A stretch of 64,000 nt of DNA from Bin87 sp965203985 (GCA_965203985.1 CBDBDS010000002.1:620001-684000), one strand, 5' to 3'. Shown: positions 1 to 8,519, counted from the first letter of the stretch. Notes: generated by a model from the sequence alone, not told the origin. Numbers and translations: made by a program.

Positions 1-2
1 TA

Positions 3-551
3 TCGGACGCCTACGAAGACGCCGACATGGGCGCAATGCGCGACATCCTGGACGAGCTGGAAAGCCGCCGCCGGCGGGGTGAGCCGGATCATGACTGCGT
101 GGAATGGCGGGAGACGCCGGCGACCGAGTTCGATGCGGCGTTGGGCGAGGCGTTGCGAGCGATGGACGCCGGCGACGCCGTGCGATACGCGCTGATGATC
201 GGGTTCACGGCGGGCCTGATGTACCAGCACCAGGATCCCCAGGGTGATCCCTATGGCCCAGTCCGCGACAAGTTAATCAGGGGATACCGGGAGGGCTCCG
301 ATGAACTGCTAGCGCAGGCTCGGGGCACCCTCGGCTTTGCCACCCGGTTCACCGACCCGGCATCGTTCCGGAGCAACGCTGAGGCCCGCCGCATCTACGC
401 GACGATGTTTGAGAGAATGCGCTGGGTGCAGAACTTCGGACTGCGGAAAGCCCGCGCCGGCGATGAGACTGTCTATGCCCAACGATACCTGTGGATCAAC
501 TACCGGCTTTCCCAACAGGAGGAACCGGAAACTGGTGATTTGTCTGGGTGA
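3..551 (+). CDS. Hypothetical protein, probably 5'-truncated by the window edge
   Basis: I do not recognise this protein. The frame is open from the first bases of the window, and the first ATG (27) has no Shine-Dalgarno sequence, so the true start is probably upstream. From the ATG there are 174 residues: an acidic/arginine-rich N-terminus, an alanine-rich helical middle around residues 35-65 and a mostly helical C-terminal half. There is no signal peptide or membrane segment. It ends with TGA 52 bp before the terminal repeat of a degenerate insertion sequence. The coding call is reasonable from length and codon pattern; the function is unknown. Confidence 0.55.
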   Translation, partial: SDAYEDADMGAMRDILDELESRRRRGEPDHDCVEWRETPATEFDAALGEALRAMDAGDAVRYALMIGFTAGLMYQHQDPQGDPYGPVRDKLIRGYREGSDELLAQARGTLGFATRFTDPASFRSNAEARRIYATMFERMRWVQNFGLRKARAGDETVYAQRYLWINYRLSQQEEPETGDLSG

Positions 552-602
552 ACCAAGGAGCCATTCGTTGGAATCGTCCGGCGCCCATGAGTTCGGGGAT
601 GC

Positions 603-1292
603 TTAGAACCCCTAACAGAAAGAGGTCAAGCGTCGGAAGCAGATGATTGAGCAGCCCAGGGACAGGAAAGCTTCATGGATGTCGGCGCGGCGCTCGTAGC
701 GCACCCGCAGCCGGCGGAACTGGTGCAGCCAACCCAGGGGCCGCTCGACCACCCAGCGATGCACTCCCAGCCCGCTGCCGTGTTCCGCGCCCCGTCCACC
801 CAAATCTCCATATCAAGCAGGGGCAGCAACTGGATTACGCCGTGGCGATTGGCCCCGGTCAGGATGGCCGACCGCGGCGTTCCATTGGCTTCGGTGAGCA
901 CGTGATGCTTGCTTCCGGGCTTGCCCGGGTCCGTAGGATTGGGGCCGGTCTTTTTCCCCGCCGCCCACGGCCCGCACCGACGCGCTGTCCGCGCAAGCCC
1001 GCGATCAGTCCCGACCTTCTGCTCCGCGCAACCGGGACAATAGCGTTTCATGAAGCTTTGCCCACACTCCCGCCTGCTGCCAATCCCGCAACCGGCGCCA
1101 GCAGGTCATGCCGGAACCGCATCCCATCTCCCGGGGCAGCATCTCCCAGTTCGTCGCTGGCCAAAGGTTCCGCCATCGAACACGACCTCCCACTTCCGTG
1201 TAATACTGTGCCAGCCCACCGCAACGGAATGAACTTGCCGAAAGATCAGCCGCCTGATTATGGATCAGCAAGCCATTTTGTTGGGGTTCTAA
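603..1292 (-). mobile_element. Degenerate IS5-type insertion sequence with terminal inverted repeats
   Basis: The left terminus TTAGAACCCCTAAC (603-616) and the right terminus GTTGGGGTTCTAA (1280-1292) are inverted copies differing by one missing base. Between them lies a minus-strand transposase broken into three frames. The 690 bp span is slightly short for an IS5 relative, which fits the internal deletions. The element ends 16 bp before the start of the next gene, so that gene's ribosome-binding site lies just outside it. Confidence 0.75.
612..1240 (-). pseudogene. IS5-family transposase, frameshifted
   Basis: Three consecutive minus-strand frames carry successive parts of one IS5-type transposase. 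The N-terminal part (about 1005-1240) reads WEMLPREMGCGSGMTCWRRL. The central DDE part (about 800-1000) reads KKTGPNPTDPGKPGSKHHVL. The C-terminal part (612-803) reads HRWVVERPLGWLHQFRRLRV. At least two frameshifts separate them, so no full transposase can be made. The stop codon lies inside the left terminal repeat, as is common in this family. Start position is approximate. Confidence 0.75.
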
Positions 1293-1308
1293 ACAGGAGA
1301 GTTTTCCC

Positions 1309-1812
1309 ATGGGAATCCTCAATTTGCTGGTAGCTCGTGGGGTCGATGCTACTGGCCTCCACGGCAGCGAGGAAGTCTTGGTCCGGGCCGCTCCGGAACA
1401 AGTTTATGAATTGCTGTGCGACGTGACGAAAATGGGAGAATGGAGCCCGGAGTGCTTTCGATGCGAATGGCTGGGTGATGCAGTCAGCGCGCGCCCGGGC
1501 GCGCGCTTCCGGGGACATAACCGACGAGGATGGATGAGGTGGTCTACCGAGTGTACGATAACCCATTACGAACCGTATGCAGTATTCGGATTCGAAACCA
1601 AGCCGCCCGTGGGTAAAGTGCAAAGCCGTTGGCGATTTGACCTTGAACCTGACGCGGATGGCACCATTCTGCGGGAATCGTTCGAAGTATTGTGGTACCC
1701 CCGTCCCGTGTTTGGCCTCGTTTTTGGCGGGCAGTCAAACCGACTTGCCCAGCTACGCGAGGGCGTGATCCAGACTCTGCTACGGATCAAACGCGCCGCC
1801 GAGGCGGCGTGA
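1309..1812 (+). CDS. SRPBCC (START/polyketide-cyclase-like) family protein
   Basis: A 167-residue cytosolic protein with the SRPBCC helix-grip pattern. Residues 20-45 contain a segment like VRAAPEQVYELLCDVTKMGE (beta strand, then the helix of the fold), and a long C-terminal helix spans about 135-165. Family members bind hydrophobic ligands or act as cyclases, but no substrate can be read from the sequence. The ATG at 1309 is preceded by AGGAGA with 8-nt spacing. Its leader abuts the dead insertion sequence, so the native promoter may have been displaced or supplied by the element. No operon partner is visible. Confidence 0.8.
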   Translation: MGILNLLVARGVDATGLHGSEEVLVRAAPEQVYELLCDVTKMGEWSPECFRCEWLGDAVSARPGARFRGHNRRGWMRWSTECTITHYEPYAVFGFETKPPVGKVQSRWRFDLEPDADGTILRESFEVLWYPRPVFGLVFGGQSNRLAQLREGVIQTLLRIKRAAEAA

Positions 1813-1981
1813 CCCCGCCATCCCGGGCGGTTCCCGACCGGTTGCGTCCGTTGCGTCCATGCACAAGACGCCAGGACTGCGGAGACGTCCCTGCTGTTCA
1901 TCACGGACGGTGCCGGGGCTCGGCCCGTTCACTTGACGGGAAAGCGCCTGACACCGTCCGACGATCACAAGAGCAGGTTTT

Positions 1982-4000
1982 TTACTTGATTCGAACAACC
2001 GCCGCGTGGATGTCGCTGAGGTTCCTGGTACCGGTCGCATCGGATATGAAGGTTCGGAACACGTGAGTCAGTTGGCCGGTTGATCCCCCGTCGCCCGAGA
2101 GCGTCACCAGCCCGAACCCGGGGCAACTGCCCAAGCCGGCGTGTTTCACGCTGACGGGCATTGGCCCCCGGAAGGCGACGAGAATCATCCGGCCATCGGG
2201 GGTAACCTCAGCGTGGTCGGGGGCAGGATCATCGTTGAACTGATATCCGGCATCGTCCTGATTGACAAAGGGCGCCGCCTCGCCGACACAGTGTCCTGAA
2301 CCGGTGAGGTTGATGGTGCCTACATGCGCTACCGCCTGCTCCGCCAGGGTTGCGTCGGGGTCGTTGAGTATCTTGCCGACATCGAACACCTCTGCCTTGT
2401 TCTGTATGCGGTCAAACTGATACAGATACCGTGAGTTGGCCGACACAGCCAGCCCGTGGGCATCCCTGCGTCCCGCCAGTCCCGCCGCTTCGGTGATTCC
2501 CAGCGTCTTCTCTTCGTAGAACTTCACCACCGGCGGCGTGTTGGGCACGGTGTGTGGGTTCGCGCCATCCGGATAGTCCAGCGGCACACGGTACATGATG
2601 AACGTCGAGTCATCCGCTCCGGCGTCGCTGGCCGACACGCCCGCGTTCAGGTACATGGAGCCGCCGGCTTCCCTGCCGCCACATCCGGCAGCGCTGATGA
2701 CGTCATTGGTATATTCCGCCACGATGGACATCGGCTCCGTCGTCATGTCCACCACGAACAGTCCGCCGCCGCCGAAGGTCACGTAGACGTGCTGGTTGTC
2801 GCTGCTGATTGCGGGACAGACCACGACGTTGTTGGGGCGACCCGGCCCTTCCTTCAGCGCCCCGCTTGGCGTGGTCGTCGGCTGGAAGTTGGAGTACGCG
2901 CCGACCACCCTGCCGCCGGGCAGGGTTGAATCGGCCCGCGCCTCCAGGGCGGTCAGGTCCCGTCCTCCCACCAGGTCCAGGGTGGCGGTCTTGTTGAACG
3001 TGAAGGTGTCGGTCTGGGCGTCGTAGTCTATGCGTTCCAACAGCTTTGCGGCGAGATTGGCCACAATCAGCTTGGTGCCGTCAGCGCTGAAGAACGCCAT
3101 GTGATTCGAAGGAGCGGATCCTTCCGGGCCGGTGGTGCGGAAGAGCGCCTTGCCCAGCTTGGCGGCCGCTTCTGGACCGCCCTGGATCCGCTTGCATTCT
3201 CGGAGACCGTTTGCCGACCGTGTGCATTGGCCTTCCGCGTCAATTATCCCCACCATTCCAGCCTCCGGACCGAAGAAACTGGCAGCCAGATAGCGATGCG
3301 TCGACGGCTGCGGCATCATACCGTGAAGCCGTCTTACGTTAACCCCCAGTTCTTCAAAAGCCGACGGAAAGACGTCGGTGGCCTGGATTACGGTCGCCCC
3401 GTATACCGGGTGGTCTTCCGCATACGAACCTGGAGGCGCGGCCAGGAAGTCGCTGCTTTCGTAAATGAGGATTCGGCTGCCGTGGGTTCCGGTTGGATTG
3501 TCGGCGCTGATGTCGGCGCTGCTCGATTGGTCCCCCGCCCAGATTTCCCATCCTCCTTCTCCCTCTTCGCTCGCCGCCTCCGCTGTAAGTGTCAGCGCTT
3601 TCCAGGCAGACCATTCCGGCTCGCCGTACAAAGCGTTGTGGCTACCCACGGCAAACCAGTACTTGATTCCCGGGGAGAGACGGGTCACCGTCCAAGTGGG
3701 TTGACCCCGGTTGACGATGTTGGAGTAACGGACCTCTTTCAGCCATTCCCGGTTCGGCTCACCAAGCGCTCGCCGATAGTCCTCGTCGGCCATCCATCCA
3801 ACGCGGTAATACGTGGCGCCCTCCACCGCGTTCCAGGTCAGGTTGGCCTCGCCAGGCCCGCTTCCGTTGACCGCCCTCACGCTGGTGGGAAGGAGCGGGG
3901 GAGACTGTCCCCGCGCGATGTTGTCCACTCCGCCGACGACAATGAGCACCGCAACCATTACGGCAATACCAATGACCTTCAGCGACATGGGGAAACTCAT
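1982..4000 (-). CDS. Secreted fibronectin type III / beta-propeller protein
   Basis: A 672-residue protein with an N-terminal signal sequence (hydrophobic residues about 7-27). A fibronectin type III module follows at about 36-135, with the signature LTWNAVEGATYYRVGW. The rest is a repetitive beta-rich region with short blade-like motifs such as FFSADGTKLIVAN and VTPDGRMILVAF, typical of seven-bladed YncE/lactonase-like propellers. It is probably exported and binds a ligand or polymer; no catalytic residue can be assigned. The ATG at 4000 follows AGGAGG. A good promoter and a highly structured leader lie upstream, so expression may be controlled at RNA level. It appears to be a single-gene transcript. 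Confidence 0.75.
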   Translation of the reverse strand: MSFPMSLKVIGIAVMVAVLIVVGGVDNIARGQSPPLLPTSVRAVNGSGPGEANLTWNAVEGATYYRVGWMADEDYRRALGEPNREWLKEVRYSNIVNRGQPTWTVTRLSPGIKYWFAVGSHNALYGEPEWSAWKALTLTAEAASEEGEGGWEIWAGDQSSSADISADNPTGTHGSRILIYESSDFLAAPPGSYAEDHPVYGATVIQATDVFPSAFEELGVNVRRLHGMMPQPSTHRYLAASFFGPEAGMVGIIDAEGQCTRSANGLRECKRIQGGPEAAAKLGKALFRTTGPEGSAPSNHMAFFSADGTKLIVANLAAKLLERIDYDAQTDTFTFNKTATLDLVGGRDLTALEARADSTLPGGRVVGAYSNFQPTTTPSGALKEGPGRPNNVVVCPAISSDNQHVYVTFGGGGLFVVDMTTEPMSIVAEYTNDVISAAGCGGREAGGSMYLNAGVSASDAGADDSTFIMYRVPLDYPDGANPHTVPNTPPVVKFYEEKTLGITEAAGLAGRRDAHGLAVSANSRYLYQFDRIQNKAEVFDVGKILNDPDATLAEQAVAHVGTINLTGSGHCVGEAAPFVNQDDAGYQFNDDPAPDHAEVTPDGRMILVAFRGPMPVSVKHAGLGSCPGFGLVTLSGDGGSTGQLTHVFRTFISDATGTRNLSDIHAAVVRIK

Positions 4001-4035
4001 GGGAACCTCCTAGCGGCGTGCGGGTACGACTTCCT

Positions 4036-4170
4036 GCCACAGACGCCGTGGTTCCCAAAGACACGTTCCCCGCTAGAAGGCGCGTAAGGAACGTCGCCCC
4101 GGTAGTCAAGGAACGTGTGCGGACGGTTAATTCCGCATGACAGTGGAAAAACACCCACTGCGTCTGTGGC
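4036..4170 (-). ncRNA. Candidate structured 5' leader (riboswitch-like) of the beta-propeller gene
   Basis: Read on the minus strand, the predicted transcript begins at GCCACAGACGC (4170-4160), which is perfectly complementary to GCGTCTGTGGC (4046-4036) about 114 nt later; adjoining bases extend this pairing with one mismatch. Inside this closing stem are hairpins CAGTGG/CCACTG with a U-rich loop, TGCGG/CCGCA, and a long ACACGTTCC/GGAACGTGT helix enclosing GGCG/CGCC. This is a multi-branched junction directly upstream of AGGAGG and the ATG. I do not recognise it as a known riboswitch class. The fold is inferred by eye. Confidence 0.5.
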
Positions 4171-4177
4171 AAAGCGG

Positions 4178-4206
4178 AATATAGCCGAGGTTCCGGGAAT
4201 TGGCAA
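4178..4206 (-). promoter_or_regulatory. Sigma70-type promoter for the beta-propeller gene
   Basis: On the minus strand, TTGCCA (4206-4201) is followed by a 17-nt spacer and TATATT (4183-4178). The predicted start of transcription falls at about 4171, exactly where the structured leader begins. Confidence 0.65.
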
Positions 4207-4301
4207 GGAACGATGATAGGTTGCCAAGGCTATCGTATATGAAATTACAGCTCCGTTACTCCCACGAAAGCCGGAGCCCACAGGCCACATGGTGAAAGCG
4301 T

Positions 4302-4484
4302 GTGTTGACCCATTCTCAACTGCTGCTGCAGGTTTGGGGGCACGACAGGCTCGGTGAACATTCGCTGGTTCGCAATGTCGTAAAGAGGCTCCGCGGCAAA
4401 CTGGGAGACGACGCGCAGAACCCCACATACATCTTCACTGAGCCGCGGGTCGGCTACCGGATGCCAATGGGCACAACAACCTGA
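4302..4484 (+). pseudogene. Response-regulator DNA-binding domain fragment (OmpR/PhoB type)
   Basis: About 60 residues match the C-terminal half of an OmpR/PhoB winged-helix domain: LLQVWGHDRLGEHSLVRNVV, RKLGDDAQNP-like residues, and the terminal YIFTEPRVGYRM. The receiver domain and the first half of the winged helix are missing. The frame is closed by TGA at 4293-4295 and only a GTG is available as a start. It is best read as the remnant of a KdpE-like regulator left after a deletion. No sensor kinase is nearby. Confidence 0.65.
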
Positions 4485-5112
4485 TTACGGGAGGGACCGC
4501 GTGCTTGAGTTCGTGTCGGGATCGCCCACGCTCGTGAAAAGTACCGCAATCCGCTCACGCAAACGATGGGCGTCAACGCCAGACCAGTAGGCACCCGCAT
4601 CGCCATCATTCGGCAAATCTGGTGGAAATGGAAACCCAGCGCACCGCCGCCGGGTACGACAAGCCGCCGCCGACCTTCGTGGATGCCATCGCCCTGGTGC
4701 GTCGGCGCCTGTGACTGGTGTCAGAGGGTTTTTCACTGTCCGCAGTCAGCACTGATATGCAGGAACTCCCTGCCACCCTGTACCACCGAACGGTGGATTC
4801 CCTCCCCTATGCCGCTTGAATTGCGTAAAGTCCAGCTAAAGCCCGTCCCGGCGAAGCGCCGGCTGTGGGGCAAGCCGTACTGGGGTTGCCCGGCCGCATC
4901 CCATGCCGCGACGCCTCCGGCACTGCGCTCGCACTCGCCGAAACGTTGCATTCGCGGGACTGGTTCAACCGCCCGGTCCCGACCGAAACCACTGAACGAG
5001 TCTCCCCTTCCCCCCGCAGCACGGCGTTTCAAATTCCGCCGAAATCTAAGTTACCGTGCTTGCGGATTCAGGTCCTCGCCGCGACGACGCTGTTACCAGA
5101 TTCCCGAAGCCA
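4485..5112. other. 628-bp interval without a recognisable gene
   Basis: Several open frames exist here because of high GC, but none shows family motifs, a convincing ribosome-binding site or consistent codon bias. It may be the decayed remainder of the region that once held the rest of the response regulator system. I found no RNA gene and no repeat. Confidence 0.5.
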
Positions 5113-6429
5113 TCACGAAGGGTACTTGCCCAGCATCAGCCAGCCCCCGCTGCTGGGGGTGCTGAAGGCGCACAGCGCGGTCTCGGCCCGCACGGTTACC
5201 TGGCGGTCGCCGGCGGTGCCGCGGAGTTGCTCGATGCTGTCGGTGTACATGGCGGTGCGGGTGCGACCGTTGCCCAGGTTGCCGCCGCTGGAACTGAACG
5301 GATGCGGGCCCTTGACGGTGATGTCGCCAGCGTAGAAAGACAGGGCTTCGCCCCGCTTGACGCCGTGCCACTGGAAGCCCTCCAGGAAGAACTGGGTCAT
5401 TATGGAGTAGCCGTCGTAAGGGTTGAAGATGTCCACGTCGGCGGGACCCAGGCCGGCGCCCTCATACATGCGGGCGGCCTGCCGGTCGGTCCACATCTCC
5501 ACTTCGTCCAGGTCGGGCTGGGTTGTCCGGAACGCGAAGTTGTGCTGGGAATGGTTCAGCACGTACACCGGCTGGGATTTCATATCCTGCGCCCGCTCGG
5601 CGGTGGTGAACAGGTAGGCTGCCGAGGCGTTGACGGGACGGTCGCAGTCCCAGATGCGCAGAGGATTCAGGATTGGCCGGGAGCCGATGTAGTCTTCCAC
5701 CGATATGGGCTGGATGTTGTGGGTGGCGTTGTACCCCCACGGGGTGAGCATCCCGTTCTTGTGCTGGTTGCGGACAAAGTGGACCAGGTCCTCATGTTCG
5801 CCGCCGTACTTCATCAAATACTGCCGGTGGGGGAAGATGTTGATGAAATCGTTGCCGCCGTGGTTACCCCAGGGCACGGTCCACTGGCGGGCGCCCCGAG
5901 CGTAGTCGTCGGCATTCTCGCCGCCCCGCCGGTAGCGTCCTTCCATGTTGCCGGTGGGATAGATTACCAGGCAGGTGGAGCAAACTCCGTCGCCGACTGC
6001 TTGGGACGCCATGCCCACCATCTCGCCGATGGTCGGCACGCCGGTGGGGGCGAATTTGACGTTCTTGAAGCCCATGGTGTTGATGAGCCACTGGGCGTTG
6101 ATCAGCGTCAGGCCGTACTCGGAGTCGTAGGGCGGATCAAAGTAGGGCCGCGGCGCCCATTGTGAGGCCGTCCCGCCGCTGCCGCCGGCGATGTGGCTGT
6201 CGCAGCACACGATGCCGTCCACCTCATCGATGGTGACGCCGGCCTGCTCCATCGCCTTTTCGCAGGCCATGATGGTGTACGCGCCCAGGGAGGTGGTCAG
6301 GTCCACGCCGTCCCACCGCCGGTCCACCGGCGAATGGCCGTAGCCGACGACCGCTACCTTGCCCCGGTGTTCCCACACGCCCAGGCCGTCCCGGTCCCTG
6401 CGCCATTGGAAGTCATTGCTGCTGGTCAT
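5113..6429 (-). CDS. Thiolase-superfamily protein (SCP2/lipid-transfer thiolase or Ltp2-like retro-aldolase)
   Basis: A 438-residue thiolase-fold protein. Visible pieces are KVAVVGYGHSPVDRR near the N-terminus, KAMEQAGVTIDEVDGIVCCD around 60-80, a segment with MASQAVGDGVCSTCLVIYP, and a glycine-rich stretch GGNLGNGR near the end. Such proteins either cleave acyl-CoA or, when partnered by a DUF35 protein as in steroid side-chain degradation, carry out retro-aldol cleavage. A DUF35 gene lies upstream on the same strand, so the two products probably form a complex. ATG 6429 is preceded by AAGGA. An 83-bp tandem repeat separates the two genes. The substrate is unknown. Confidence 0.8.
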   Translation of the reverse strand: MTSSNDFQWRRDRDGLGVWEHRGKVAVVGYGHSPVDRRWDGVDLTTSLGAYTIMACEKAMEQAGVTIDEVDGIVCCDSHIAGGSGGTASQWAPRPYFDPPYDSEYGLTLINAQWLINTMGFKNVKFAPTGVPTIGEMVGMASQAVGDGVCSTCLVIYPTGNMEGRYRRGGENADDYARGARQWTVPWGNHGGNDFINIFPHRQYLMKYGGEHEDLVHFVRNQHKNGMLTPWGYNATHNIQPISVEDYIGSRPILNPLRIWDCDRPVNASAAYLFTTAERAQDMKSQPVYVLNHSQHNFAFRTTQPDLDEVEMWTDRQAARMYEGAGLGPADVDIFNPYDGYSIMTQFFLEGFQWHGVKRGEALSFYAGDITVKGPHPFSSSGGNLGNGRTRTAMYTDSIEQLRGTAGDRQVTVRAETALCAFSTPSSGGWLMLGKYPS

Positions 6430-6460
6430 AGTCCGTCCTTTTTTCGCTTTTTGCGCAACC

Positions 6461-6765
6461 TGTCATTGCGAGCGAAGCGTGGCAATCTCGACGCCGAAGG
6501 AAACGTCGCTCTCGCAACGGGATTGCCAGTTTTGTCAAAGACCTGTCATTGCGAGCGAAGCGCGGCAATCTCGGCGCCGAAGGAAACGTCGCTCTCGCAA
6601 CGGGATTGCCAGTTTTGTCAAAGACCTGTCATTGCGAGCGAAGCGCGGCAATCTCGGCGCCGAAGGAGACATCGCTCCGGCAACGGGATTGCCAGATTTG
6701 TCAAAGACCTGTCATTGCGAGCAAAGCGTGGCAATCTCAACGCCGAAGGAAACGTCACTCCTCGC
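6461..6765. repeat. 83-bp tandem repeat, about 3.7 copies, built from a REP-like palindrome
   Basis: Units begin at 6461, 6544, 6627 and 6710, an exact 83-bp period. Each opens with TGTCATTGCGAGCGAAGCG, continues through GGCAATCTC and carries a complementary GGGATTGCC, so each unit can form a hairpin. Copies two and three are almost identical. The array fills most of the 360-bp gap between the thiolase and DUF35 genes. Just right of it, AAACTGGGTACACGTGAG (6772-6789) is one terminus of the M1 element family and abuts the DUF35 stop codon. Confidence 0.85.
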
Positions 6766-6789
6766 CATGACAAACTGGGTACACGTGAG

Positions 6790-7200
6790 CTATTCCACCA
6801 CCTTCCATTCGTGTATCAATTGGCCGGGTGCCACCTCTTCGAAGGTAACCTCCACGGCCGCGCCTACCGGCACCTCGTAGGGCGGGGTGCCCGGCAGGTT
6901 GGAGTAGAAGTTCACGGTGGGGTCCTGATCCAGCGTCACTAAAGCAAGATTGTAGGGCTGATCCGCCATGCGACGGTTGAGCCGGCCGTCCTCGATGACG
7001 ATGTAGGCGGCGATGTGGCCCTTGCCTTCCACCTCTTTCCACTCCACCCCATCCGCGGATTCGCAGACCCGGCAATCTACCCCGGGCGGGTACTGGAGCC
7101 TGTCGCATCCGATACAGTTCTGGACTATCAGTCGCCGCTCGTTCACCGCATCCCAGAAGGGCTGGCTGAGTTCATCGGGCACGGGGATTATCTTCGGCAT
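6790..7200 (-). CDS. DUF35 OB-fold / zinc-ribbon acyl-CoA-binding protein
   Basis: A 136-residue two-domain protein. The N-terminal helix is followed by a rubredoxin-like zinc ribbon with cysteines at 29, 32, 43 and 46, and then an OB-fold with the pattern VEGKGHIAAYIVI and a C-terminal VTFEEVAPG. DUF35 proteins are obligate partners of thiolase-like enzymes or MaoC hydratases, where they bind the CoA part of the substrate. The thiolase-like gene follows on the same strand, supporting such a complex. The start ATG at 7200 has GGAG nine bases upstream. The ribbon is intact. Confidence 0.85.
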   Translation of the reverse strand: MPKIIPVPDELSQPFWDAVNERRLIVQNCIGCDRLQYPPGVDCRVCESADGVEWKEVEGKGHIAAYIVIEDGRLNRRMADQPYNLALVTLDQDPTVNFYSNLPGTPPYEVPVGAAVEVTFEEVAPGQLIHEWKVVE

Positions 7201-7387
7201 TCCTTACACTCCAACAATTTCTTTTCAAACAACGCCATTACAGACCCGGGTCTGTGGGCGGCTGTGGCGCTTCCCGTCCTCGTGAAGGCTGGGGATCGGA
7301 ATCGCCAACCCAAATATAGGCTGAAACGCGGAACTGCGCGCCGGCCATTCTACCCATAAAACCGCGCTTCATCCACTTGGGACTGAC

Positions 7388-7584
7388 CTCGCGCGTACTC
7401 AGTATTGCGCAAACCTGTCATTGCGACCCCGCACTTGATGCGGGGGTGGCAATCTCGTCGCCCACGCGCCAACCAACCCAATCCCGCCCAATCATAAAAT
7501 CCCGCAAATCCTGCTTCTGACGTTCCTCCGCCCATCCCGTCCATCCTGTCCATCCATGTAAAAGACAAGTTGCGTGCGCGTGAG
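7388..7584. repeat. M1-family small mobile element
   Basis: The left end CTCGCGCGTACTCAGTA (7388-7404) and right end AAGTTGCGTGCGCGTGAG (7567-7584) are degenerate inverted copies of the M1 terminus CTCACGCGTACCCAGTTT. Inside are the REP hairpin TGTCATTGCGACCCCGCAC (7416 on) with its GATGCGGGGG arm, and the motif CATCCTGTCCATCCATG (about 7543-7559). No clear target duplication remains. It fills much of the 466-bp gap between DUF35 and the hydrolase; I see nothing else in that gap. Confidence 0.6.
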
Positions 7585-7666
7585 GTCCGGCCCGCCTTGA
7601 CAACCCCAAGCCCCAAGTTACAATCGCCCGGAGGCCTCCTAGACACGATACCAAGGAGAAATTGCA

Positions 7667-8425
7667 ATGCCGTTCTACACCAGAGGCGATGTCACCATTC
7701 ATTACGAAGAAAAGGGTTCCGGATTCCCGATCCTCTGCACACCCGGCGGCGGATTGAACTCCATCATGAGCGGTTGGCCCAGGCAGGTCATCAACGCGTT
7801 CGACGAGTTCAGCAACGAATTCCGATGCATCACCATGGACCAGCGCAACGCCCAGGGTGGCCAGTCCACCGGGCCGGTCCAGGTCGAGGACCCGTGGGGC
7901 GCGTTCGCCGACGACCAGCTGGGGCTGATGGACCACCTGGGCATCGACGAGTTCCTCTTCATCGGCTTCTGCATCGGCGGGCCGTTTGCGATGACGCTGA
8001 TCAAGAAAGCGCCCAATCGCGTGCGTGCAGCCGTGCTTTGCCAACCCGTCGGCCATGCCGACGCGACGCCGGACGCCATGTACGACTCAGGGGTCGACGT
8101 CTGGGCTCCCGAGTTGACCGCTGGCCGGCCGGACATCTCAATGGATACTATCCAACAATACTTACACAACCTGTACCGAGTGCAGCCGGACTTCTTTTAC
8201 AGCGTGGACCGCGACTTCGCCCGCGCCTGCCAGACCCCGCTGCTGGTGATGCCGGACGACACCCCGTCCCATTCACTCCAGGCCGCCTTGGACATGGTGG
8301 CATTGGCGCCCAACGCCCAGACGACGGCGTGGCCCTGGAAGGAAGACCCGGACCTCAAAGCCACTACGATCGATCAGGTGCGCGGATTCTTCAGGGCCCA
8401 TGCGCCGGTCGCTGCTGGCGTCTAG
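7667..8425 (+). CDS. Alpha/beta hydrolase with a cysteine at the nucleophile elbow
   Basis: A 252-residue alpha/beta hydrolase. The oxyanion-loop region PILCTPGGG (21-29), MDQRNAQGGQS (58-67) and the nucleophile elbow GFCIG (100-104) are clear. The usual GxSxG serine is replaced by Cys102, as in dienelactone hydrolase, although the rest resembles peptidase S33-like hydrolases. A candidate acid lies in VMPDD and a candidate histidine in the last 12 residues. No export signal. ATG 7667 follows AAGGAG with 8-nt spacing, and a strong terminator follows, so it is monocistronic. Substrate unknown; low or altered activity is possible. Confidence 0.8.
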   Translation: MPFYTRGDVTIHYEEKGSGFPILCTPGGGLNSIMSGWPRQVINAFDEFSNEFRCITMDQRNAQGGQSTGPVQVEDPWGAFADDQLGLMDHLGIDEFLFIGFCIGGPFAMTLIKKAPNRVRAAVLCQPVGHADATPDAMYDSGVDVWAPELTAGRPDISMDTIQQYLHNLYRVQPDFFYSVDRDFARACQTPLLVMPDDTPSHSLQAALDMVALAPNAQTTAWPWKEDPDLKATTIDQVRGFFRAHAPVAAGV

Positions 8426-8457
8426 ACCCAGCGCTTACAGGCGACCGCAACACTCAG

Positions 8458-8490
8458 CCGCCCCGGTTGCGCAACCGGGGCGGTTTTCTT
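8458..8490 (+). terminator. Rho-independent terminator after the alpha/beta hydrolase
   Basis: A perfect 13-bp arm CCGCCCCGGTTGC pairs with GCAACCGGGGCGG and is followed by TTTTCTT. The hairpin lies between convergent genes. Confidence 0.85.
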
Positions 8491-8519
8491 GACCTGGTTC
8501 AGTCCCGCAGGTAAAGCCC

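Noticed and set aside
4485..5112. Plus-strand frame of about 200 codons
   Set aside because: No motif, no ribosome-binding site and Pro/Arg-rich composition; treated as non-coding.
6461..6765. Possible CRISPR array
   Set aside because: The whole 83-bp unit is conserved; there are no short identical repeats separated by unique spacers, and no cas genes.
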